NCBI RefSeq assembly: GCF_018417635.1
Contig: NZ_CP071007.1
Location: forward strand, 1,364,501 to 1,428,500
Reading direction: 5' to 3'
DNA: 64,000 bases
From: Pseudomonas sp. SORT22
Lineage (GTDB): Bacteria > Pseudomonadota > Gammaproteobacteria > Pseudomonadales > Pseudomonadaceae
The position numbers were made by a program, and so were the translations under genes. Shown piece after piece: positions 9,379 through 16,196 of the stretch (positions are counted from its first letter, which is position 1; each line of letters opens with the position of its first letter). The notes under the pieces are model-generated. The model was not told where the DNA came from. It saw only the letters and a list, made by a program, of their open reading frames with translations, and did not search any database.

Positions 9379-10737
9379 TTAGAAACTGCTCTGGATCTTG
9401 ATCCCGCCGATCAGCGCGTCATCGACCTGGCTCACGCCACCGGGGTGGCGGATGTATTGCAGGTTCGGGCGCACGGTCAGCCAGTCGGCCAGGTGGATGC
9501 CGTAGTACAGCTCGGCGCTGTATTCGGTGTCCTGGATCGGACGGAACAGGGAGTCGTTGAAGTCGCTGACGTCGCGGGCCTGGTTGATGGCCTGGGCGTT
9601 CTTGCGGTAGGCAGGGTTGACGTGCACGCGTGCCAGGGCGAAACCGATGTCGTCCTTGGCGCGGGCATCGAAGGGCCCCTTGTACACCACACCTGCCTGA
9701 ACATAGTTGTCGATGGCATTGGTCTTCTTGTCGTGCAGCGTGGCGTTGGCGAATACGCTCAAACCACGCGAATGGTCAGATGCCAGCGACGTCACCTGTT
9801 GCTGGGCACCGAGCCAGAAGCCGTGCTTGCTCGAACTGCTGCGGTAAGCCTGGCCGCTCAGTGCTGCCGGTTGATCGTTGCTGTCCTTGTAGACATCGCT
9901 TGCCTTGGCATTACTGTAGTAGTAACCGGCGCGATATTCCCCTTTCAGGCCATTGACCGCCGGGCTCCACACCAGTTCGACCGGAATCACCGCGCCCTGG
10001 GTGCCGCTGCCGCTGAGCTTGAAGCCGTTGCCGCGATCAAGGTTGGAAGGGTTCTGTTCGTAGGCGCCGATCTGCGCGTACAGCTCGGGAGTCAGGTTGT
10101 ACTTGACCCGCAGGGCCCACTGGCTGACCGGCCAGTTGTACCAGATGTCACCGACCCAGTTGCCCACCTGCGAGCCGCAGAACGCCAGGTTCTGGAAGTC
10201 GCACGGGAAGCTGTTGAAGTCCTCGCCCTGGCCGAAGCGGCCGAATTTCACATCCAGCGCGCCGTCGAAGTATTTTTGCTTGATCCACATCTGCGTCAGC
10301 CGCCAGGTCTGCCCACGTCCCCAGACTTCCTGGGCCGAGGTAAAGCCGCCAACGCGCGGGTCGTTGATGCGGTCATTACTGATGTTGTTGCCGTGACGCT
10401 CGGTGACCGTCAGCTGGAACTCGGCATCATGCCAGCCAAGGATCTTCTGCAGGTCCAGGTGGGTGCCGAGGGCGAACTGGTCGCTGTAGCGCGCGGTCTT
10501 GTCGTTGTCATGGCCGCCGTGCAGGTTGGCGCCCATCTCGCCGGTATAACCAAGGGTGAAGTCGTAGCCGCGTTCAGCCAGCTCCGTGCGGGTGCCGCCC
10601 CAATCGCCAAGCATCCATGGCGAGTCGCTGGCGAACATCGCCGCGGCCTGGGCGCAAGGCGCGAGGCTGGCGATGGCCAGACCCGAAAGCAGTGTCCGGG
10701 TGGCGGGGGAAAAGCGGAAACGATCGTTCTGAGGCAT
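9379..10737 (-). CDS. oprB: Carbohydrate-selective porin OprB
   Basis: A 452-residue outer-membrane porin with a signal peptide (LLSGLAIASLAPCAQAAA) and the OprB start SPWMLGDWGGTRTELAERGY, followed by alternating aromatic strands and a C-terminal end IGGIKIQSSF with terminal Phe. It lets glucose and related sugars into the periplasm, where the product of the next gene, gcd, oxidises them. The start at 10737 is the only one giving the full signal peptide, yet it has no evident Shine-Dalgarno sequence; a perfect palindrome occupies that place instead. The gene is first in a probable oprB-gcd operon. Confidence 0.92.
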   Translation of the reverse strand: MPQNDRFRFSPATRTLLSGLAIASLAPCAQAAAMFASDSPWMLGDWGGTRTELAERGYDFTLGYTGEMGANLHGGHDNDKTARYSDQFALGTHLDLQKILGWHDAEFQLTVTERHGNNISNDRINDPRVGGFTSAQEVWGRGQTWRLTQMWIKQKYFDGALDVKFGRFGQGEDFNSFPCDFQNLAFCGSQVGNWVGDIWYNWPVSQWALRVKYNLTPELYAQIGAYEQNPSNLDRGNGFKLSGSGTQGAVIPVELVWSPAVNGLKGEYRAGYYYSNAKASDVYKDSNDQPAALSGQAYRSSSSKHGFWLGAQQQVTSLASDHSRGLSVFANATLHDKKTNAIDNYVQAGVVYKGPFDARAKDDIGFALARVHVNPAYRKNAQAINQARDVSDFNDSLFRPIQDTEYSAELYYGIHLADWLTVRPNLQYIRHPGGVSQVDDALIGGIKIQSSF

Positions 10738-10738
10738 G

Positions 10739-10752
10739 AGATAGCGCTATCT
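10739..10752. promoter_or_regulatory. Perfect 14-bp palindrome at the oprB start
   Basis: AGATAGCGCTATCT is a perfect palindrome ending one base before the oprB ATG, where a ribosome-binding site would be expected. Its TAGCGCTA core with a central CG is typical of LacI/GntR-class operators of sugar genes. It could be a repressor site or a hairpin at the start codon. Confidence 0.55.
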
Positions 10753-10947
10753 TTTGATTATTGAAAAAACGGCAAGGCCACCGAGTTCCGAGGATCATCG
10801 GCGATAAAGCTGCAGGGAAATAGACTGAAGCGGTTCAGCTTGCGGCGGGGAGGATATAGCTGAACTTGTAAGAAAAAAAGTCAATTCAGCAAGAGGCACC
10901 GTTGCCGGATTGGTAACAGTGCGGTTGAGGCAGGCGACTCTGATCCG

Positions 10948-10978
10948 CTGTGGGAGCCAGCAAGGCCGGCGCCCACAG
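10948..10978. repeat. REP-like hairpin after the TonB receptor gene
   Basis: CTGTGGG and CCCACAG enclose a GC-rich 17-base centre, placed just past the receptor stop codon at 10991. It resembles one REP half (TGTGGGAGC...) and may serve as a terminator; no U-tract follows on the minus strand. Confidence 0.6.
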
Positions 10979-10990
10979 GGAGCTATTGCT

Positions 10991-13057
10991 TTAGAAGGTG
11001 GTACGCAAGCCGACTTCGACACTGCGCCCTGGTGCCGGGGCGATGTCACGCAGGATCGAACTTGAGTAGCGCACGGTCTGGTCGGTCAGGTTCTCGCCCC
11101 GGACGAAGGCCAGCCACTGGCTCTGGCCGATATCGAAGCGGTAGCCGACGCTGGCGCCGAGGGTGGTGTAGCCGTCGGTGCTGGTCTCGTTGGCCGGTTT
11201 CTTGTGCTGAGCGCTGGCGTGCTGCACGTCCACCCGCGCCTGCCAACGGTCCAGTTCCCACAACAGGCCGCTGTTCAGGCGCAGCGGGGCGATGCGCGGC
11301 AGGTCCTCGCCGGTGTCGAGGTTCTTGGCCCGGGTATAGTCGCCGGACAGCTCCAGGGCAAAGCTGCCATAACGGTTCTGCGCCAGTTGCCAGCGGTCCT
11401 GGGCCTCGATGCCGTAGAAGCGCGCGCGAACCCCGTGGTAGAGGTATTCGGGTACATCGCCGCCGTGGTCATGATCATGGTCGTGATCGTGGTCTTCATC
11501 GCCGTGATCATGGTCGTGGTCGTGGTCGTGGCCTTCGCGCAGGTTGCCGCTGGCCAGCAGGCCGATGTAATTGCGAAAGTGGCTGTAGAACACACCGACG
11601 CTGCCCTTGTGCGTGCCGTTGTCGAAGCGCAGGGCCAGGTCGCTGGAGATGGCTTTTTCCTTGCTCAGGTTCGGGTCACCGACCTCGTAGGTGCCGGTGG
11701 CGACGTGGGCGCCGTTGGCGTACAGCTCGTAGAAGGTCGGAGCACGCTCGGTGTAGCCCAGGGTCGCGGCCAGGGACCACACCGGGGTCAGCTCGTAGAC
11801 CGCGCCGGAGGACAGGCTGGCGGCGGTGAAACTGCTTGAACGATCAGCCTCGGCAAAACGTTCGCTGCCCTTGCTGTCGGGTTCGACCCGGGTGTGCTCC
11901 AGGCGCCCGCCGAGGCTCAGGTTCAGGCGTTCGGTGGCTTGCCACTGCTCGAGCATGAACAGCGCCAGGCTGTTGGTGTCGGTGTGCGGCACGAAGGCTT
12001 CTTCGCCGAGGGCGGAGAACTCGTTGCGGCTGACCTGGGCGCCAATCACCCCTTCGACCGGCCCCAGTGGCTGATGCCGCGCCTCGACCCGCGCCTCGTA
12101 GCCTTTGTTCTTGAAGGTGGTGTGCACCTCGCCGCTTTCCAGCTCGCGGTGCTGGTAGTCGGTATAGCCAAGGTCGACCTTCACCGAGCTGAACGGGCCG
12201 TCGAGGTCGCGCAACTCCGAGGCGAAGCCGTAATGATCCTGCTGCATGTCCAGGCGCACGCCCGGTTCGGCCACCGAGCCGTAGTTGGAGTCATAGCGGC
12301 TGTAGGAAAGGCCGGCATAGCCGTGATCCCAATGGTAGGAACCGCCAACGGCACCGCCGTCCTGGCGACCGTCGCTGTTTTCCAGGCGGTGCTTGCTGCC
12401 CGGTTCGTCGGCGTCGCGCACTTTCGAGCTGCGGGCGTAGCCTGGGATGCGCAGGTCATTGAACTGGCGGCTGTTGGCGTCCAGGTGCAGGGCGAAGCGG
12501 CCATCACCAGCCTCCAGTTTGCCGGCGCTGCTGCGGGTGGTGTCGGCGCCGCCATAGCGCAACTCGCCGGCGCCGTGAATGCCGTCGATGGGCGAAGTCG
12601 GAATGCGGTTGTCGAAGCTGTTGACCACCCCGCCGATGGCGTTGCCGCCGTAGAGCAGGGCAGCCGGGCCGCGGACGATTTCGATACGCTCGACGGTGGC
12701 CGGGTCCAGCGGCACGGCGTGGTCATAGGACAGCGACGAGGCATCCAGGGCGCCAACACCGTTGCGCAGGATGCGGATCCGGTCGCCGTCCAGGCCGCGG
12801 ATCACCGGGCGGCTGGCACCGGGGCCGAACCAGGTCGAGGCGACGCCGGGCTGGTTGTTGAGGGTCTGGCCGAGACTGCCTTTTTGTTGCAGGGCCAGGT
12901 CGTCGCCATCGAGCACAGTGGTGGGCGCAGCCAGCTCGCTGTTGCCCAGCGGGTTGGCGGTGATCACCTGGGGTTGCAGTTCGACAGCCTGGCTCACGGG
13001 GGACGCGAGCCAGAGCGCAGCGGCAAGGGGAGAGAGGCGCAGGGGTAAGTGACGCAT
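10991..13057 (-). CDS. znuD: TonB-dependent zinc receptor, ZnuD-like
   Basis: A 688-residue outer-membrane receptor with signal peptide (LSPLAAALWLASPVSQA), plug domain (PGVASTWFGPGASRPVIRGL; IEIVRGPAALLYGGNAIGG) and a 22-strand barrel ending EVGLRTTF. Around residues 505-530 an external loop holds about ten HD pairs (HDHDHDHDHGDEDHDHDHDH), a metal-binding string also found in ZnuD of Neisseria and Acinetobacter and in P. aeruginosa PA0781. It probably imports zinc powered by TonB. A Zur-like box 32 bases upstream of the start supports zinc control. No usual Shine-Dalgarno precedes the ATG: the mRNA reads CCCCTTTCCTCC there, with AAGGA only at 12 bases or more. Confidence 0.9.
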   Translation of the reverse strand: MRHLPLRLSPLAAALWLASPVSQAVELQPQVITANPLGNSELAAPTTVLDGDDLALQQKGSLGQTLNNQPGVASTWFGPGASRPVIRGLDGDRIRILRNGVGALDASSLSYDHAVPLDPATVERIEIVRGPAALLYGGNAIGGVVNSFDNRIPTSPIDGIHGAGELRYGGADTTRSSAGKLEAGDGRFALHLDANSRQFNDLRIPGYARSSKVRDADEPGSKHRLENSDGRQDGGAVGGSYHWDHGYAGLSYSRYDSNYGSVAEPGVRLDMQQDHYGFASELRDLDGPFSSVKVDLGYTDYQHRELESGEVHTTFKNKGYEARVEARHQPLGPVEGVIGAQVSRNEFSALGEEAFVPHTDTNSLALFMLEQWQATERLNLSLGGRLEHTRVEPDSKGSERFAEADRSSSFTAASLSSGAVYELTPVWSLAATLGYTERAPTFYELYANGAHVATGTYEVGDPNLSKEKAISSDLALRFDNGTHKGSVGVFYSHFRNYIGLLASGNLREGHDHDHDHDHGDEDHDHDHDHDHGGDVPEYLYHGVRARFYGIEAQDRWQLAQNRYGSFALELSGDYTRAKNLDTGEDLPRIAPLRLNSGLLWELDRWQARVDVQHASAQHKKPANETSTDGYTTLGASVGYRFDIGQSQWLAFVRGENLTDQTVRYSSSILRDIAPAPGRSVEVGLRTTF

Positions 13058-13088
13058 GGAGGAAAGGGGTCCTTGGCAGTGTTATAGT

Positions 13089-13107
13089 GTTGATACAATA
13101 TAACATT
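13089..13107. promoter_or_regulatory. Zur-like box upstream of the zinc receptor
   Basis: GTTGATACAATATAACATT matches 14 of 18 defined positions of the gamma-proteobacterial Zur palindrome AATGTTATA-N-TATAACATT, with a perfect right half. It is 32-50 bases before the receptor start, where bound Zur would block transcription when zinc is plentiful. Confidence 0.8.
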
Positions 13108-13254
13108 ACCATTAAAGATAAAACGCTCAAGCGCTGGCTAGAGCCTTTGCCCACACTAGAATGTCTGTTAGCAGCACCTGGGATGCGAAAAGTCTGAAGA
13201 CTTGTAGCCGTGCCTCGGCTAAGGTGCGCACCTTTCGTTGGCTGGAGCACAGGC

Positions 13255-13476
13255 ATGACCGCCGCTAATCAAAACCCGCTGCATGGCGTGACCCTGGAGC
13301 AGATCCTTACCGCGCTGGTCGCGAAGTACCAATGGGACGGCCTGGCTGAGCGCATTGATATCCGCTGCTTCAAGAGCGACCCGAGCATCAAGTCGAGCCT
13401 GACCTTCTTGCGCAAGACCCCCTGGGCCCGCGAGAAAGTCGAGCGCCTGTACCTGAAAATGCAGCGCGGCCGCTGA
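13255..13476 (+). CDS. VF530-family DNA-binding protein
   Basis: A 73-residue basic protein with the VF530/DUF2132 pattern [40 protein letters not shown], and a C-terminal [15 protein letters not shown]. The family folds as a small winged-helix-like domain thought to bind DNA; its cellular role is not known. The ATG at 13255 begins the conserved part and is preceded by GGAGCACAGGC; an in-frame start at 13210 would add 15 non-conserved residues. It stops 4 bases before the next gene, so the two are likely co-transcribed. Confidence 0.85.
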   Translation: MTAANQNPLHGVTLEQILTALVAKYQWDGLAERIDIRCFKSDPSIKSSLTFLRKTPWAREKVERLYLKMQRGR

Positions 13477-13480
13477 GCCG

Positions 13481-14134
13481 GTGAGCCGGCGCAGGCTGTT
13501 GATTGCCCTGACTGCGTGCCTGGGCTGGAGCGCGCTGGCGATCCAGATGTACCTGCTGTTGCTGGCGCGCTGGCAGGAGCAGGCGAGCCTGCTGGGCGGC
13601 CTGGTGACCTTGTTCAGTTTTTTCACCGTACTCAGCAACACCCTGGTCGCGGTGGTGCTGAGCCACGCGGCATTCGGCCGCGAGTCGGCGCTGCGACGGT
13701 TCTTCCTCGCGCCCTGGGTCAGTTCCGGGATTGCCGCGAGCATTATCCTCGTGGGCCTGGCCTACAGCCTGTTGCTGCGGCACCTGTGGCACCCGCAAGG
13801 TTGGCAATGGCTGGCGGACGAGCTGCTGCACGATGTCATGCCGCTGCTGTTCGTGGTCTATTGGTGGTGCTGTGTGGAGAAGGGCAGCCTGCGATTCAGG
13901 CATCTGCTGGCCTGGCTGCTGTATCCGCTGGGGTATTTTGCCTACGCACTGCTGCGCGGGCATGTGATAGGTGTCTATCCCTATCCGTTCATCGATGTGG
14001 CCGAACTGGGCTATGGCCAGGTGCTTCTTAATGCGCTGGCGATTCTCGCCGGGTTTGTCGCCATCAGTCTGCTGTTGCTCGGCCTCGATCATTGGCAGGG
14101 CGGGCGCCTGGCCAAGGCCAGGACGCAACCCTGA
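13481..14134 (+). CDS. Pr6Pr-family integral membrane protein
   Basis: A 217-residue protein with about six transmembrane helices, beginning LLIALTACLGWSALAIQMYL and containing FFTVLSNTLVAVVLSHAAF, HDVMPLLFVVYWWCC, and LAWLLYPLGYFAYALLRGH. This motif order is that of the Pr6Pr membrane family related to the FAR-17a/AIG1 lipid hydrolases, where Asn/His residues within helices are conserved. It starts with GTG 4 bases after the VF530 gene, with GCCG-rich sequence but no strong ribosome-binding site, suggesting translational coupling. Function is unknown. Confidence 0.75.
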   Translation: MSRRRLLIALTACLGWSALAIQMYLLLLARWQEQASLLGGLVTLFSFFTVLSNTLVAVVLSHAAFGRESALRRFFLAPWVSSGIAASIILVGLAYSLLLRHLWHPQGWQWLADELLHDVMPLLFVVYWWCCVEKGSLRFRHLLAWLLYPLGYFAYALLRGHVIGVYPYPFIDVAELGYGQVLLNALAILAGFVAISLLLLGLDHWQGGRLAKARTQP

Positions 14135-14143
14135 GGCAGCCGT

Positions 14144-14911
14144 TCATTCGTCGTGCGGGTCGAGCTGCCAGTACGAGGCGGCTTTGATCAGGTCTTCCTT
14201 GACGCCCTTGTCATCGATCAGCAGGCGCTTGGCCTTACGCATCAGCGATTTTTCCAAGGCTACCCAGGTATACAACTGACCGCTTGGCAAGGACAGATCC
14301 TTCACTACTTCAAGCAGATCCTGCTGCTGGCGCAGAACCCAGATCACTTCGACCTGCGCGGCGCTGGCCAGTGCTTGTTGCTCCTGGGCATTCTCGATCT
14401 CGATCACTGCCAGCACCTTGCGGCCGGCCGGCAGTTCTTCCAGGCGCCGGGCGATGGCCGGGATCGCGGTTTCGTCACCGACCAGCAGGTAGCTGTCGAA
14501 GATATCCGGGACCACCAGCGAGGCCCGTGGCCCGGCCATGTTGAGCACCTGGCCGACTTGCGCCTGGGCCGCCCAGGTCGAAGCAGGGCCGTCGCCGTGC
14601 AGGACAAAGTCGATGTCCATCTCGCCGCCGGCCAGGTCGATGCGCCGCGGCGTGTACTCGCGCATGGTCGGGCGCAGGCCGTCGCGGCTGAAGTCGAGGT
14701 TGTCGAGCACGGCCTGTTCTTCTGCCGAGCAGGCGAACATCAGTTTGACGTGATCGTCGCTGCCAACGCTGGTAAAGCCCTGCAGTTCTGGCCCGCCGAG
14801 GGTGATGCGGCGCATGCGCGGGGTCAGCTCGGTGACCCGCAGCACGTTCAGGCGGCGGTGCTTGATCTCGTGGTTGACGCGGTGAATGGTGGCGTTTTCG
14901 CTAACAGTCAT
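14144..14911 (-). CDS. Siderophore-interacting protein / NADPH ferric reductase (YqjH-like)
   Basis: A 255-residue flavoprotein of the SIP family. It shows the FAD-binding motif TMREYTPRR around residues 82-90, the AGPRASLVVP turn, and the NAD(P)-binding-like segment SYLLVGDETAIPAIARRLEE. These enzymes reduce Fe(III) from siderophores in the cytoplasm and release iron. The start codon overlaps the upstream padR-like gene by 4 bases (ATGA), the same arrangement of regulator and reductase known from E. coli yqjI/yqjH, though there the genes are divergent. Regulation by metal through the coupled PadR protein is inferred. Confidence 0.88.
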   Translation of the reverse strand: MTVSENATIHRVNHEIKHRRLNVLRVTELTPRMRRITLGGPELQGFTSVGSDDHVKLMFACSAEEQAVLDNLDFSRDGLRPTMREYTPRRIDLAGGEMDIDFVLHGDGPASTWAAQAQVGQVLNMAGPRASLVVPDIFDSYLLVGDETAIPAIARRLEELPAGRKVLAVIEIENAQEQQALASAAQVEVIWVLRQQQDLLEVVKDLSLPSGQLYTWVALEKSLMRKAKRLLIDDKGVKEDLIKAASYWQLDPHDE

Positions 14912-15477
14912 TCGGCTTGCTCCGTTGAGGTCGCAATGGGCCCTGCGACGATGGCTTTGGCGGTGTCGTTGAGCAGGGTGCGGACCCGCTCGATTTCTGC
15001 CGGGTTCCAGCGCCCGCTGTGCATCTGCAGGGCATGGCGCAGGTTGTGGACCGCTTCGTGGATCTCGGCCGGGCGGTCGTGGCCGCGCAGCGAACGCTTG
15101 CTGACTTCAATGCGCATGCGCACCCCGTCCAGGGCGATGGCCTGGTCGGCCAGGGACTTCTCCCCGGCTGCGGTAATGCCGTAGAGGCGCTTGCTGCCCT
15201 GGGTCTGGCCGTTGATCAGCTCGGCTTCTTCAAGAAAATTCAAGGTCGGGTAGATCACCCCGGGGCTGGGGCTGTAGCTGCCATCGAAGAGGCTTTCGAT
15301 CTGGCGGATCAGGTCGTAGCCGTGGCAGGGCTGCTCGGCCAGCATCGACAACAACAGCAGTTTCAGGTCGCCTGGGGCAAACACGCGGGGGCCGCGATCG
15401 CCGCGTTCACGGCCGTGACGGCGTTCGAAGCCGTCATGCCGGTCGCCATGCTCGCGGTGGGGATGATGGTCACGCAT
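14908..15477 (-). CDS. PadR-family regulator, YqjI-like, with His-rich N-terminus
   Basis: A 189-residue regulator. Residues 1-30 are rich in His, Asp and Arg (MRDHHPHREHGDRHDGFERR), as in E. coli YqjI where the N-terminal His-rich part binds nickel. Next comes the PadR winged helix (LKLLLLSMLAEQPCHGYDLI, then SPSPGVIYPTLNFLEEAELI) and a C-terminal dimer helix. It probably represses its own operon, which includes the ferric reductase gene overlapping it by 4 bases. Three tandem AGATATATCT-type units lie 21-54 bases before its start. Which metal it senses is not known from sequence. Confidence 0.88.
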   Translation of the reverse strand: MRDHHPHREHGDRHDGFERRHGRERGDRGPRVFAPGDLKLLLLSMLAEQPCHGYDLIRQIESLFDGSYSPSPGVIYPTLNFLEEAELINGQTQGSKRLYGITAAGEKSLADQAIALDGVRMRIEVSKRSLRGHDRPAEIHEAVHNLRHALQMHSGRWNPAEIERVRTLLNDTAKAIVAGPIATSTEQAE

Positions 15478-15497
15478 GGGGGATCTCCGTTTGCGTT

Positions 15498-15531
15498 AGA
15501 TGTATCTTCAGATATTACTCAAGATATATCT
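15498..15531. promoter_or_regulatory. Three tandem AGATATATCT-type operator units
   Basis: AGATGTATCT (15498-15507), AGATATTACT (15510-15519) and AGATATATCT (15522-15531) are spaced exactly 12 bases apart; the last is a perfect palindrome. They lie directly upstream of the PadR-like gene and are the likely binding array for its product. Confidence 0.75.
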
Positions 15532-15590
15532 TAAAGCAAGCGCGAGAATAAGAATATTTCTCATGATCAGCGTAGGACGGGCTGAATTTG

Positions 15591-15618
15591 TGTAGGAATG
15601 CTTAAGGTTTTTCCTACA
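15591..15618. repeat. TGTAGGAA inverted repeat
   Basis: TGTAGGAA and TTCCTACA are separated by 12 bases in the spacer before the NlpC/P60 gene. It could form a hairpin or be a protein-binding site. No gene overlaps it. Confidence 0.5.
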
Positions 15619-15701
15619 AGCGCCTCAGATTGGCTTGATCTACACCCACGGAAATCACCCCTAAGATTCGCCACGTTTTCTTCACCTGTGAGTATTTCAC
15701 C

Positions 15702-16196
15702 GTGGCGCGTTCAATTTTTTTCATCAGCCTGCTCTGGGGGCTGTCGTTTTTTGCCCAGGCCAATTTCTCCGTTACCCAAATCGCTCGCGAGCACACGGTG
15801 CGGCACGAGCTGGAAGCCAACCTCGATCGTCTGGTCGAGCGTGCACACGAGTTGATCGGCGTGCCGTACCGCTGGGGCGGCATGTCGGTCAAGGGCGGGT
15901 TTGATTGCAGCGGCCTGCTGGTCTACCTGTTTCGCCACGAGGCCGATATCAGGATTCCGCGTACCACCGCGGCGATGCTCAAGTCCGGTGCCCGGACCAT
16001 CAAGCAGAGCCAGCTAAAACGTGGCGACGCGGTGTTCTTCAACCGTAATGGCCAGGGCCGGATCGGCCACGTCGGCCTGTACATCGGCGAAGGGCGTTTC
16101 ATCCACGCCCCACGGACCGGCAAGAACATTCGTATTGACTCGCTGAGCAACAGTTACTGGGCCAAAAGCTACACGACCGCCAAGCGCTTCCACTAA
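15702..16196 (+). CDS. NlpC/P60 peptidoglycan endopeptidase
   Basis: A 164-residue exported cysteine peptidase. After a signal peptide (FFISLLWGLSFFAQA) and a short linker it is almost entirely one NlpC/P60 domain: YRWGGMSVKGGFDCSGLLVY with catalytic Cys69, RGDAVFFNRNGQGRIGHVGL with His123, and RFIHAP with His135. Such enzymes cut the gamma-D-Glu-meso-DAP bond in peptidoglycan stem peptides. No SH3 or LysM cell-wall anchor is present. The start is GTG at 15702. Its stop codon overlaps that of the convergent large PBP gene, another cell-wall enzyme, by 4 bases. Confidence 0.9.
   Translation: MARSIFFISLLWGLSFFAQANFSVTQIAREHTVRHELEANLDRLVERAHELIGVPYRWGGMSVKGGFDCSGLLVYLFRHEADIRIPRTTAAMLKSGARTIKQSQLKRGDAVFFNRNGQGRIGHVGLYIGEGRFIHAPRTGKNIRIDSLSNSYWAKSYTTAKRFH

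Noticed and set aside
11460..11535. CRISPR-like short repeats
   Set aside because: The hexamer repeats encode an HD string within a TonB receptor; there are no spacers.
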